Positions 34,848 through 48,430 of a DNA stretch of 64,000 nt are shown piece after piece; within the stretch, counting starts at the first letter, position 1; every line of letters starts with the position of its first letter. A program made the translations under genes and the position numbers. Under the pieces are notes generated by a model, which was not told the origin of the DNA, searched no databases, and saw only the letters and a program-made list of their open reading frames with translations. Source of the stretch: Isoperla grammatica (Eukaryota > Arthropoda > Insecta > Plecoptera > Perlodidae); contig OX246746.1 in assembly GCA_945910005.1 (NCBI GenBank), positions 13,497,726 to 13,561,725 of the forward strand, read 5' to 3'.

Positions 34848-37800
34848 GAATCTAAGTAGATGTTATTGATGAACACTTACAAACACAATAATTATGTACA
34901 ATGTATTTACACTTCGATAAGAGGGATCTGAAATGCATTCACCTTATCTATCTATGTACAAGGTTTGCTTTTGTTACCTACCATGGACAAAAATTAAATA
35001 TTAGTTTATATATATATCCTTAAGAGAAATAAATAACATAGTAAATATTTTAATTGCATTCACATGGGGGAGCAGAAAAAATATGTTGGTAATACGTAGA
35101 ACCAACGTGACCGATACCAATGTCGATCTCGCTTAGAATCACTATAACTGTTCAGCACAACAGTAGTAAGAGACAAATATGAAAAATGTAACGAAGTTGC
35201 ATGACACTTCGATATACTGCATATTTGTATTTGGATGTGTATGAACTTGTGTGTACGTACTGTGAAATTGTATTCGTGTGGGTGTGTATGTTTGCATTAA
35301 TCCATTTTAAGTACATTTTGGTAGAGAATGGTCCCACTGAACAAATGATATCACGAAACTTAATTATTATGTTTAAATTTTAAAACAAGTCCATCAATGT
35401 TTTGTAAGCATAGCTCATAGCGCATAGCAGCACATAGCTCATAGCGCATATGTATTCAAATTTTGAGTAATACATATTCATAAATGTTTCATCCCACAAC
35501 TTTGACACAGTGAGCACAGATATTCTTTTCACATCAAGATTGCTAATTATTTGATAGAGACAATTATTAAAAACATATTACTGTACGTACCAGTATAGGC
35601 ATAATATTTCATTTTACAAATTTCAAAAAGAAAACCCACAAGCAGTCAGTCAGGCTCGAATTTGGGAATTTTAGTCAGCAGGCCTGGTATTTGAATGTTT
35701 TTGGCAGCCTGGTAAAGAATTGAGTAGCGCAATTAAAAAGAAACATTTAACCTTTCATTTTACATTCAAACTTACAAAAATACGTCTGTGTTTATTAAAG
35801 TAACTATCTCACAATTGGATTTTAAAAATAGATAAAATGACAATGTTAAAATAATGTCCAGTGAGCAAAAAAATCAAAACAATTTCAGCTGGTTTCCGGA
35901 ACGATTTTCGTGGGTATATATATCTAGCAGACACCACTGCTAGGGAATCTAACTTCGCCATTTTATTCACAGTTGGACTTCTCCTATGCTAATCACTGCT
36001 CAATCTTGTGAAATGCTATTTTCAAACTCAATTTACTAAGGTAATGTCTGGTCAACATGATATTTAAAACAAATGAATACAAAATTTAATTATTCTTGGT
36101 ATGATGGTGAAAGCAAGATTAGATAGTCACTTTGAATATAGAGTTACAGTATGCCAACAAATGTTTATAGTCTTTTATACCTGCCATATAATATTTAGAC
36201 TCAATGCTGCTAAAATCTCGATCTATCCTACTTATTGTAAGCTAACTATGATTAGCGCAGTTGCCAAAATGTGAGACATAAAACCAAAAGATCATTATCT
36301 GAACAAAGACGACTACATTGCAACTCCAGAAAGTCAGTTTTAAGCATGTCATCAAGTAATGATAAATCATAACTGTAAATTTGTATAAATGTGTAGTGAG
36401 CAGTCTTAATTTAAGGTGGGAGACTACTGAGCTGCTGTTAATTTTGAGCCCTGCATTTCCTCTATCTTACTAGGCAATACACACTTATTAAATAGAAGAA
36501 AGACAACAGATTGTTTCCAAATTACAGCCAATTTCAAATCCCAATTATGACTAGTATTACCTATGACTAATTGTATGTGATCCAAAGCATTTAACTGATA
36601 ATATTATCATAGTTGTGATCACATCTAGAATTGAGTATTATTATGTTTGTTTACTCCTATCAACATTTGCAGGAAACCAACATTAGTATTACATGATGAT
36701 TACAAATATCTGTCTTGCCAACTTGGCCAGTGAAGAGAGTCCACTAAGGCTGAAATGTTATGAACTTTTTGTCTGTGTACATTAGTGTATGGTATTTATA
36801 CGAGGTAAGCTGTTGGTCTTTCACTTACTACTAAACATCACAATTCACAACATGAGTAACATGGAAAAAAGTAAAAGTTTACTTTCTGTTCAAATTCTCA
36901 GAAACAAAGATTATTTTTCTATTTGAAGTAAGAATCAACGTATTAAAGGTAATGGTAAAGTTGCCAAGTTTCAAGTTTGCAACGAAACTCACAAATCCAA
37001 CTCAGTTATACCTAGTCTCACTTTTTACACAATAACGTAGATTAAAATTTGCTATCTAAAACTAAAAAGTTAAAACCTTAATTGAGAACTATTAGTACTG
37101 GTATGTTAAATAGTTATTGAAAATCAACACCAACACAACATAAGTGAGTGCTAAGTACTTAACCTCGAAGTACATAGCCAAGTGTAGAGATATGTTACAC
37201 TAAACCCTCAGTAATAGAATACACAATGAGAATCATAGGGCCTGGGCATTGCACAGTGCTGTGGGCTAATGTGCAAAATTAATTTTTGGTCGAATAACGC
37301 AACACTTATTACCCAATGTATAAAACGTTACGGAAATTGAATTTGTTGGGAAAAAGAGTACAAACTAAATCAGTTTCATCTGGGTTTTGCTAAACCAAGA
37401 ACCGTGATCTTTAGTGAGAACTATCACAAAACTGGAATAAACTTGAATCGGACTTTCACCTTACAATCGCTAATTGAAGGGTGAATAGTGTACAAATGAC
37501 ACACTAAAATTTTGAATATTTAAATAAACAGTATAGAGAAGACATTTGCAGCAGGTAACACTGTTTTTATAAAAGTATAAAACATTTGTTTGAAATGTAG
37601 AAAAATAAATTGAAACATTATTTTCCAGCTGCACGTTATCAACCATTGAACGTACAACACAGTTATCAGGTCAGCTGTGGATCGTATGACTGAGGGTTTC
37701 AAGATCTTAAGATTCTGCCATAATTTCAAACACATAGACGTGACACTAAGGAACGTCTTGTTCATCTATGGATGACAACCAAGGTTGTAAATTTGATTTC

Positions 37801-38878
37801 CTATTGGAATACTAGGAAGAATAAAATAAATTTGTATAATTTTAACACAAAAAAACGCTTGTTTTAACAAATCTTTCAAGTGGAAATGAAGCACATATGA
37901 ATACAACTTAGCAGCCTGATTGTTAGATAACTATCATTAAGTCTCAGTCTAGGCGTAACTTAATGAGAAATCACAAGGAATTAGATACTTGAACTTCAGG
38001 CTTGCCATGGATAATGGAAGACTCTTAGGAAGACAATTCAGTGAAAACTTATAGCAGAATATAGAACCATAAACTCAATTATTTTTTGCTTTAATTAAGT
38101 AAGACCAAAGAGATACACAAACCAACCTAAAGGAGGGAATAAGACATATCACCTGCTTATGATTTAAAGTTCCTTAACCCACAACACGTTTTGTTCTGTT
38201 ATTGGGACTGTCCAGGCCCATAGAAGGCACTAAAAATCAGCTAGGCAACTCACAGCGATGAACTCTAAATGTAGCAGTCAGCTTGAATTTGAAGTGTATT
38301 GTGGGCAATCCATGTTTACACCACACAATCACTCAATCTATAAGGTGGATATAGATAAGATAGTTGTATGGTTGCATACAGCACAATTAGTTAAAAGTCT
38401 AATGCTTGTACACAAAACCTTAAATCCATGGTTATGCAAAGCAATACTGTCAATGGAGCAGTAGAGACCAGTTAAATTAAATTAAGTATATGTTGGGAAG
38501 TAATATTACATGTAGAAACACATTGGCATTAGAGTGAACATTAGTGTTTTCTCTTTTCTTGGTAAATACATAAATGTTTGCAGTACTATTTTTCAGCAAA
38601 ATTTTCACTGAATTATTTTGGGCTATTCTCCTTGGGAATGACTTATGAGCATTAAGCATAGGAGGTAAGGATATTATTTATACCCATCTACTCCATGTTA
38701 CCAACCAAAAGGCAGAGAGACCAATCAGCATCAAAGGATTTATGTTTAAATATAAGCTTGGTTACCTTGGATGCTGTACAGTTTGGCACAAGTTAATTAG
38801 ACAATGCTACTATTAAGACAATACAAAAAAGAAAAGTTGATGGCAATGTTGGAAGAGGAATGGAAGAATTGCGCTATG

Positions 38879-39799
38879 TCACGCATCTGGGAACAAAAAC
38901 TCACTTTCCGAGAGCAGCACGTCTAGGTCGGATGGGACGGTGTGAATGTTAGAGTCGATATCGTTGTCTACGACCCGAGGCGCCGTTACGGGCGAAACCA
39001 CGTTGCTCGTACCACTTTTAGTCTGTTTATGGTCCCTCGGTTTCAAGAGAACAGCTGCACGACCGCTGCTCACGTTTCGCTTACGTTCTAAAACCGGCTT
39101 GTGATTTCTGTCGACCACGACACTGGTGACCGGCTTTTCCGCTTTCCGAAGTTTCAAACTAAACTTAAACGGAGGCTTGTACACGACTTGCAGCCTCACT
39201 TTATCGTTTGGAGTCTGCAAGTTACCGGTGCTCCGAGACTTCTTGTGATCGGGCACCGGTCGCACCGTGCGACTCTTTCTTGGCGGAGGAACCGAAGTCA
39301 AGTTCGTGGGTGTGGACTTGGACTTGGGGAGGAGTGAGGGATCTTGCTGATGAGAATGAAGTAGCCAACTCTTCACCTTACCCACCGGATCTTCGGGAGT
39401 TAACTCGGGACTGAGTTTGTCTTTCTCTTGCGCGGCACTATAGTCGATGACCTCTTTCTTCTTCGTTTTCGATTTTGCGGGCGACTTTTTCCGCTCTTCC
39501 TCGGGCTTCTTCGAGCTCGCTTCCGCCGTGGTGGGCTTCTTCTTCTTCTTTTTGATGGGCTTCTTTACTTTATTGTTGGTCTCTTTGCTTTTGGCGCGAC
39601 GTCTTCTGTGTTTGTCGCGCGCTTCTCGCACCTTACGTTTCAGAGGGAGTTTGGAGCGGATCGCTGCCGGATGGACGGTCACTTGACCCCCCTCGCCCTC
39701 CGCAGGGAGCCGAACCGTCTCCGTTGTCGAACTGTGGATTATCGTGATGGACTTGAGTTTCAAGTTCGGGTGTTTTCCCAGAAGTTTTGTGCTCACCAC
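38879..39799 (-). CDS. ADAM10: ADAM10 exon 12: long basic cytoplasmic tail
   Basis: One exon gives residues 783-1088. After the last membrane residues ([10 protein letters not shown]) comes a highly basic stretch (about 832-897) with RRRRAKSK and [14 protein letters not shown], resembling a nuclear localisation signal. Then follow Pro-rich SVPPPRKSR and [10 protein letters not shown], which are possible SH3 ligands, and an acidic hydrophobic end, [16 protein letters not shown]. Vertebrate ADAM10 tails are about 55 residues; Drosophila Kuzbanian also has a long one. The acceptor TATTTTCAG and phase 0 fit exon 11. The base composition is more GC-rich than the surroundings. No homologous short vertebrate-type tail exon was seen. 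Confidence 0.88.
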   Translation of the reverse strand: MVSTKLLGKHPNLKLKSITIIHSSTTETVRLPAEGEGGQVTVHPAAIRSKLPLKRKVREARDKHRRRRAKSKETNNKVKKPIKKKKKKPTTAEASSKKPEEERKKSPAKSKTKKKEVIDYSAAQEKDKLSPELTPEDPVGKVKSWLLHSHQQDPSLLPKSKSTPTNLTSVPPPRKSRTVRPVPDHKKSRSTGNLQTPNDKVRLQVVYKPPFKFSLKLRKAEKPVTSVVVDRNHKPVLERKRNVSSGRAAVLLKPRDHKQTKSGTSNVVSPVTAPRVVDNDIDSNIHTVPSDLDVLLSESEFLFPDA

Positions 39800-42700
39800 C
39801 TGAAAATATTAAGACCAATGTGAGCTCAGATGAGATCAGACCAGATAGTTTACTCTCTATTTACTCTCTCAGGTTATGCACTACAATGACCAATATACAT
39901 AATATTAATAATATCTAGGTACCGGTACATGAAAAGAAGACTGTACCACCCTGGTAAGATAGAATCATCCCTCTGCCACATCTGTTTTATTCTAGAGAGT
40001 GCCAGATAGTACAACAAAGTACACAATCTGTTTAAGAGTAGAAAAGTAAGTTTGCGTTATGGTCATAGAGACCACTGATGCATTCAGTGCACTCATTTGG
40101 CAGTACCTCATTATTGTATGCACGCACTACATTTACTATGTGAATTTGTTTGCCATTAGATGACAAACACTAGAGAATTTGATCAGATGCATTTAGTGCT
40201 CGGAACTGGGAATTTTATTTGACTGCCCTCTATATGCTGCTTACTCAATTTACTCAATTTTGTTTAACAGCCTGATGAAGAAAAATCGATTATAAAAAAG
40301 CCAGAGTTTTTAATACAAAAATTAATATTTTTAAAATGATTTATTTACAATTTTTCATTATACTATTTAGATTATTTTGCAAGTGCTATGACCTGAACAG
40401 TGCTATCAATAATCGTCTCCAGTTCCTTGTTCAGTCGTCAGTCTCAAATGCGTGTAGGCATATAAGTGGTGACAAGGCGATAACTGATAATAATTGTTGA
40501 CACAATGTAAATATTAACTATTTGTGAGGATACCATTATTTGCAAACATTTATATTTTTTTTACTAAAAATCATACATATTATTTGTTCCATCTTTAAAT
40601 AAGTTCAAGCTGGCTGTAAAATTAAACTGGCAGCTCAATGGTATTTTGGGCCATATGGCATTTTGGTGGGTTGGCTTTTATTTTGAGCACTGGAGGCATT
40701 TCCTGAGTTCTACAAGTTCTTCCTTTACAAAATACAACATCTAAGCCTGGCTTGAATACGTAGCATAGATGATTAAATACATTGCTTTATGCCATACAAA
40801 GCATGATGGACTACTAATTGTATTTATTTATTACTGGTATGACATCGCTAAATACAACCTACCAAATCCAAAATCTTTGATAATGTGGTACCGGTATACA
40901 GTATAGGCAAAGGTTTATCTTAATACTATGTAAAAGCATTTAATATGTTACATAAATATTCTAGCAAATACCTACATCGATAAATGGGGGCTTGCAACGC
41001 AAAAACAATTACCACACTTACATAACGTTTCTTTGTTCCTTCGACTCTATTAAGAAATAAAAAATTCAATTAAAATACTATTGCTTCATCTTTGGTAAAG
41101 AAACACAATTAACTAAATTTTGTATTTTCGTTTGATTGCGTTTTTTGGACAAGGACAAAAGGCTTTACTGAAGAGCCTCAAATGTTCAACCACATTCAAA
41201 ATACTTCTGTACTTTTTGTAACCATTTATCTACAATTATTGTTATCAAATATAGATGTATATATAATAGAATATAAATCAATATCACCTATCCAACACAA
41301 CACAATTGAGGTAAAGGGGTGCTGCCACCAATAATTGGACATAAATGAAGTTAGTACAGCCTGCCAAGCTTAGCACATTTTTGAATTTTTTTTATATTAG
41401 ATACATATATTTTTAAATGTATTTCTTTCAACCAAGTCTAAAAAAAAAATTGCAGAAAATAATCGACTACATATACAAATTGTATTAAGGTCTTTATTTA
41501 GGCTAAAACGAGATTAAATAATTGCACAATTCATATTGATTTTGAATAAAAATCCCAACTTTTACCCAGTAATAAAATACAGTAAAATAACAGTTCCATA
41601 CTAACCAGCAAGAAAAGGACGGCGACAACAATGAGCAGCACAGCATACCAATGGTCGATCACCCAACGCTTAAACGAAGCAATACTTTCTTCGGAGAGCA
41701 GCAACTTCCGCAGTGTGGCAAGAGGCCCAGACGGATCAACTTCCCGGCACTTTTGAAACACGTCACAGTAGCCGTTGTACTCGTTACAAGGAGTACCTGG
41801 CTTGGAGAACATGTCCGGTACGTCATATGGCACGCTATTCCAATCATAAGAAGACCTAGAAACACATGTTCAAATATATTAGTATCGTGATAGGAAACCC
41901 AATTTTCTAACCGTAGTCGGAGGAAAACAAATTTTTTGGAAAACAGAAGTTTTTGTTTTGTTTTTGTGCGGACAATTTAAACATTGAACATTTAATTTTT
42001 TTAATTTCAGTTTAATTTGTTGTTGATATTTTGATATTCAAAGAGAATATCGATATCGAAAAAATCGTGACATATCGATATCGAATCGAAATATAGATAT
42101 TCTTGCCCACCCCTACTGTACTATAGTATTAACATATTATCTCTTAAACTGTCTAGTGTCTACTACTGTTATGTATGTACAAATTCCTGTAAAAAAATCT
42201 AATCTATATAAGAAGCAGAAACTGTTATTTTTGGTGGTTCTTACATGCATGGCTGGTCATCTCCGGGTAGTTTACAGCACAGCTCACACGCCTTGGTTTT
42301 AGCATCGTGCGGTCCGGGTATACACTGGCACGATTCCAATCCATACGCTAAGCAAATGGATCCAGTGCATTCCTACGGAAATCAAGGTACTTTGTAATTT
42401 ATGTTGTACTCACAGTTTTGATTTGTCAACTACTAGGTACGTATACACAGCTGGCCACATGTTTAGGTGGCAGGAAGTCCATGGATAGTGTCCTCGACAG
42501 GATAGTGGATAGTGGATCAATGGTACTAAATTTCAACCCATTTTTAAGTAGGTATATCAAAACCCTGATTATTCAGATATTACAGTTCCACTATGGAAGA
42601 GATGGAAGGAGACCTGAAGAAGAGAGGAGAGGAGAGTGATTGAAGGATGTGGAAGAGAGGAGAGCATGGGAAGATAGGAAGACATGAAGGTTTATTGTGG

Positions 42701-45700
42701 CTAAGGCAACCCTGCTGGCGAAGAGAGAAGAGGAGAGCGGGTGAGGGATGTGGAAGAGAGGCGGGCATGGAAAGATAGGAAGACATGCAGGTAGGCTATA
42801 GGAATTCCAATCCAAACTATTGCGAAGAGGTATCAATATAGAAGGTATGTTTACTACACTTGATTTATACATATGGGACAGTGTACAATGGCATGTGTAA
42901 GTTAATGTAGTTACTTACCCCCATGAAGCAAACAAACTCATCATTGCATATTGTCTTATTCGGTTTGTTAACGGACGGTGGGCAATGCGGCCCTCGGCCA
43001 TCGCAGAAGCTCGAGTCTCGGCATCCGTTGTCGTCTCTACACTTGTCGGAGAACTTGAGAGAGCAGTCGGCAGTACAGCAGGGGCCCTGGGAGGGACTAC
43101 AGATGCTACGAGGAGTCAAACGGCAAGGCGGCTCTTCCGACGGGGGATAGCGTCTCTGAGGGAAGCAGCACGAGTCACGGCAATCTTCTTCCCAGCCACA
43201 GTCGCATTCTTCTCCCTGCTCCACAACTCCGTTGCCACAGATTGCTGCCTGGGGCTCTGTAGACACATTTGTTCACCATTACCCACTATAGGCCACTCAA
43301 AATAGACTAGATGCAATCTGGTGGCAAGCAAATAAACTTCTATGAGGGGGAGATTACTCATCGTTGATTTGTTGAAACCATCAATGGCGCAGATAAGGGG
43401 GTAGCTTAGCAGCGCTATCTATTGTTAGTTCCAATAGGACAGGGATGGCAAACGTCTTCCAGTTTAAATGCCATAATTTACAAATTAATTAATTTACTAT
43501 GTTTAGGCATGACAACTTATCAAAATAAACCTAGTAACAATTTCATGGTAAATTTATTATAGATTTTCAAGCATAAAACTTGAAATTAATAAATCCAAAC
43601 CTGATTTGGATTTTGGATTATGTATTATAATGTTTATACTTTATAAAGCAGAAATTTGGCAATTTATCAGTTTGATGAGGGATAATAACATGAAGAACGT
43701 TTCAAATAATAAAGGATCTTGGGCAAAAACCCCTTAATGCCAGAGGCGAAATTTTTGTGCCCATAATTCTCTAAATGCCTCGAACACGACTTCAGTGTGG
43801 TAAATTTGCTTCCTGATAAGACGATTTTGTTATAATATTAGTGCATGCTGCCAGAAAGTCTCTATGTGCCACTTGTGGAACCTATAGCATGTGTACCACA
43901 TGTGCCACGTCCTTCTAGATAACGAGACAGCCAAGTCTTCTTACAGAGAACCAAAACAAGACAGACACGAGAATGTATCGACATTGGAATCCACTCTTCG
44001 GTTGCAGAAGAAACAACCTAGCTGACTGCCTATGTACGGCACTGATAATCCCTAAATATAGCAAGGAGATGAGTATCTCCCGAGTGCAATACCGCAGAGT
44101 AACTCGTATTTTATATGGCTTAAGCTTACAAGTAAATAATTAACCAGATGTTAATTTCTTTACCTGTAAAACAGCCTTTGGCACTTCTAGCCTTTGCATT
44201 GAGGACCGGATTAATACTGTTAAGGCTACATGGTGAGAATTTGTTGTTGTTCTTCTTATCCCCAGACGTTGCTCGAGCAAACATAATGTAGTTCCCATCC
44301 TCACCACCAGGAGTGCACGTCTCTGGATCATGCTGCAACAGAGAAAATGTTGTTTTACTCATCACTTGATTACATACTTGTAGTAATTATTGAAAATAAC
44401 ACCAAGTCATAACAACATTAATATGAGCTTTGTCATCATATAAACTAAAGTTAAACCCAGAAAATAAATAATAATACTAATTGTTTGCGTCTAGACGTTG
44501 ATTACGTCACTACCATACTTCAGATGGCTATCTCAGACCTCCGCACGTTCATCTATTCGGTCGTAACCTGCACGCAGACCCGTACACATTGTCATAGTCC
44601 CTCATTTTCTAACAATACAACTGGCCTCTACTCGACTCGACGATGAACTTGCTTTTTAGTGATTTAGTACGAACCAATCAGAACATATGAAATTATGCAA
44701 AATATACCTTGTTCACAGCAATTTGACATTTGAAATATGTTTGTAATGCAGTCCAGCCCACTTATAACAAACTTGAAGCACCTTGAAGGGAGCTGATTTT
44801 TACTTAGTTAAAAAAGAACTTTGTTAAAACAGAACCAATTTGCATGTATTTTCGTTAAAGATGAATCGAAATTACTTTGTTAAATCCAGAAATTTGTTGA
44901 AAGAGAGTTCTTTAAAAGAGGGCCCGACTGTATCTGTGGTTGAAAACTAATACTCACAGGTGAACCAAAGTTGTGACCTATTTCATGCGCCAATGTGACA
45001 TGGGAGACAGCTGGAGGGACGTGTTTTCCGTAGTTTAGCAGCGTTACGATGCCGGTGTTTAAACTCTTCAAACTGCCACGGTAATGCTAGAAACATAACT
45101 TATTGTTAGAATAGTTGACTACCCAAGTTCTCCAACAACAAATTAAGAATCATTGCAATATTTTTGTATGAGTTTTGTCATGACATTTTCCTTATTCAAG
45201 CAGAATTACCACACCATAATTACCATATACCTTAAAAACAAATAATAAAATTACTGAAAAATGATTTAGCACAACAAAAAGAGTTTGGTACATATCTGTA
45301 TCATGAAAGATGGACTACATGTTATTGATAACGCAATTTGCAGTAGTTGTTTAACAACCCAACAGTTTTAATTGATCTCATCTAGTGCTACAAAGACGAT
45401 TGTCTTACTCTAGAGCTTCAGCTAGCGTCCTTATACGAGGTTCAAATTAATGCATTTTCTTGAACATACCCCATTCTTTTCACAAACACCTCCAGCGTTC
45501 TTGAGATCACCCGTCCACGCTAGTCCCAATGTTCCCATCTCAAAGTCACGATAAGTAAACATGTACGCCAAGCAGAAAGCATCGTAATCTTCCTCTGAAA
45601 CAACAGAGTGAGCATTGGATCCACAGCTTAGTTATACATTACTTTATTAAAACATTGTCAATAAAATAGGTTTGTAAACAGATTTGGAGAGAAGAGTAGT

Positions 45701-48353
45701 TTATTTTATTGTAGTTTAGAATAACTACACAAAATGTAATACTGTAACTGTTTTACTTTTTAGAGCCCTATGAGCGATGAGCAACCCTACAAACTATTTC
45801 CTAGCTCACAAGTTGCGAGTGACTTTTAATAGCTTGCGAGTCAACATTTCTTATTTTTGGAAGCCCCATTTAAATCTTCGCCAAATTAAATAATGATCCT
45901 AGGGAAAAAAAAGAAAACATACGGCTGAATTTTACAAATTTATTTTGAGCGTAAAACTGTTTTTGTAATTAGGCTATATTGTCACTTGAGATATTTCTCA
46001 AGATAATATGCAAGGACCAGAGTAATTAAGCACGTGTAAACAAGTTAATAGGCACTGTAAAATCAAAAAGTAAACAAAAGGTGAAGACCGAAAACTGAAG
46101 CGTAGTTATTCAGAGTGTTTTTTTTTCATTTTGAGAACACACGAAAAACTGGCAACCGGCCGTTTGGCAACCAGGTTCATACCCATCTATGGAGTCTTTG
46201 CTGACAACATTTATTCAGCCACAATGATCTCGAGATGTGATACAGATGTGGATTAGTCGTCAACAAAAGGGGTGTTTTTACTCTAAGAAACGTGGCTGCA
46301 CAAACACGTTAAATTAATTTTACCTGAGAAAAGTTCCAGGAACTTCTCCACTCCGTAGTTGAGAGGAAATCGATATGTTGGATCCTTCAGTGCTTCTGTT
46401 GAATGAACCTTGATGCGTTTGATCATGAAACTGATGTTATCTGGTTTTCCATCCTGATTAAAATCTGAAAAAAATAGGTAACTATTAACATGTTTAGTCT
46501 AACCAACATGAATGTGATACATTTGACAATAATATTTAATCCATTTGGGCAAATAGCTCTATTTCTAGAGATATGTCTATTAAGCATTCATTTTCTCTAA
46601 ATGTAGCCTGAATTATTTTAAACTTAGCATTTTGTAGCACCTATTTTTTCTTTTTGTCAAAACCTTTAATATGAGTTCTTGCACTTATAATGGAACATTA
46701 TGAGTAGATATTTAAAATCAATTCAATTGTGGAACCCATATCTTTACTGAATCTCAATAGGAATGGCTACACGTTATTTTTTTTTAAATTTTACTTTGTA
46801 TCTTTTAAAAACATAATTAATGTTCACGGATTAAGCATCTAAAACCTAAACTGGTAAAAAAGGTATCTCTACCTATTCCACTCCAGTGTGACACTATGTT
46901 AACATTTAGTAGGTATGTTCAGTAGTAGTAATCCTCACCTGTATACTTGTAAATGGTGTTGACTCGTTGTACATGTCTGGTCATAACTTCGATGCACGCC
47001 TCTTCCGTTCCATATTTCTGATAGAAGAGATGATCGGCCTGAAGATACAACATACACGTTGTCTTTTTCGGATCGATTGTCGCTCTCTTACGAACGTGTC
47101 TTGAGTTGGGATCCTCCGTAGTTGTAGTCTCTCCGAAATCGATGTCGTTCGGGTGTCTTGCATCAAGGGGGAGTTTTGGATCCCCCTTCGGAATATTCAC
47201 TAATATTTTCGTGGCGTTTGGATGAGGCTTTACATCTGTTGGATGATAATAGGTGTTGGTTGGATTATAAAAATTAGTTTTTAAATCGTTTATAGAATTC
47301 GAAATATTGATTGGATTTCTCGGGCGGGAATAAGAAATGGTGTTATTTTTAGGATAGTTTTTCGAGTAAGGTACTATTTCGTCCTCGGGGAACCATCTTT
47401 TAGATCTGGAATGCCGGACCTCCGAGTCTTCCACGTCGACGCGATTGTGTAGATGTAAGAGTTCGGACGCACACAGTTGGGTGGCGGGGTGTAAAACGTC
47501 GGAGCCTCGATAGACGATGCTGTGGAAGTGGGGAGACTGACTGGATTCCGGACGTAGGTATCTGCTCACTGGCTCGATGTAGTAGTCTTCGATTTGCGTG
47601 CTGATCGTTCCGTCAAACAGCCCGTCCGATGTTATGACGCCGCGCACAACGGCAAATTCGTCATCTGAAATACAAATAACAGCTGTAGTCAAACAACGAA
47701 TATTGGTTACGTCAGGTTTGTCATGGGTGTGAGTCACTCAAATACTTGTAAATAGTAACACAGATGCTTGTTTGAAAGTAATATTGTAATAGTTTCATAA
47801 TTTTAATAGGCCTACAAGGTCTCGGTCTGGTACACAACTTACATTTTCCTGTCCATAGAACAAGTCTTCTTGGCTAATCTTTTACTATTCACGCTACTCG
47901 AACTTGGAATGCTCTTCCGACGGACATAAGAGATGTTTACCAAAACAAGTAATTTGCCATTAAGAGGGCCACTACATCATACTATTTCAATGAAATAAAT
48001 ATTGAAGACGATAAAATAATGAGCATGGAGATCGCAGCAGCAATGACGATTCATTTCATGATATAATAAAGACCGAATCAATTAATCTCTCAATTTCTCG
48101 TTGTACACATGCTAAATTAAGTTAAAGGTAATATGTTTGGAAATTGAATCCCACTGTTACTTTGCTACGGCAAAATTAATGTATGAATGCAATGGATGAA
48201 TGAGTTTAAATAATATTTTGCATTTTGTATTTTGTCTGTTGTATTGGTATTGTATTTGTGTATTTTGAATTTTGTTTGTTGTATTGTCATATTATTTGAA
48301 GTAGGATGGAAGATAAGGACTCACTGGCCTTAATCCCGCGTTCAATAAAGACC

Positions 48354-48430
<77 letters not shown>

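Larger units (their letters stand above)
30939..38878. other. Spacer between TRMU and ADAM10
   Basis: It holds the TRMU promoter patch, a retroposon-like 3' end (31470-31830, ending in AATAAAG), a GT microsatellite (32138-32173) and the TIR element at 34140-34847. Part of it is likely the ADAM10 3' UTR: minus-strand AATAAA hexamers occur near 35792, 33646 and 32846. I found none within the first 1 kb after the stop. No supported coding exon was seen. Confidence 0.5.

Noticed and set aside
39428..39823. 131-codon plus-strand frame opposite ADAM10 exon 12
   Set aside because: Antisense shadow of the GC-rich tail exon, which fits ADAM10 in phase.
42085..42120. hAT right end, complement of TAGGGGTGGGCAAGAATATC
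   Set aside because: The end is convincing, but no left partner could be found within several hundred bases.
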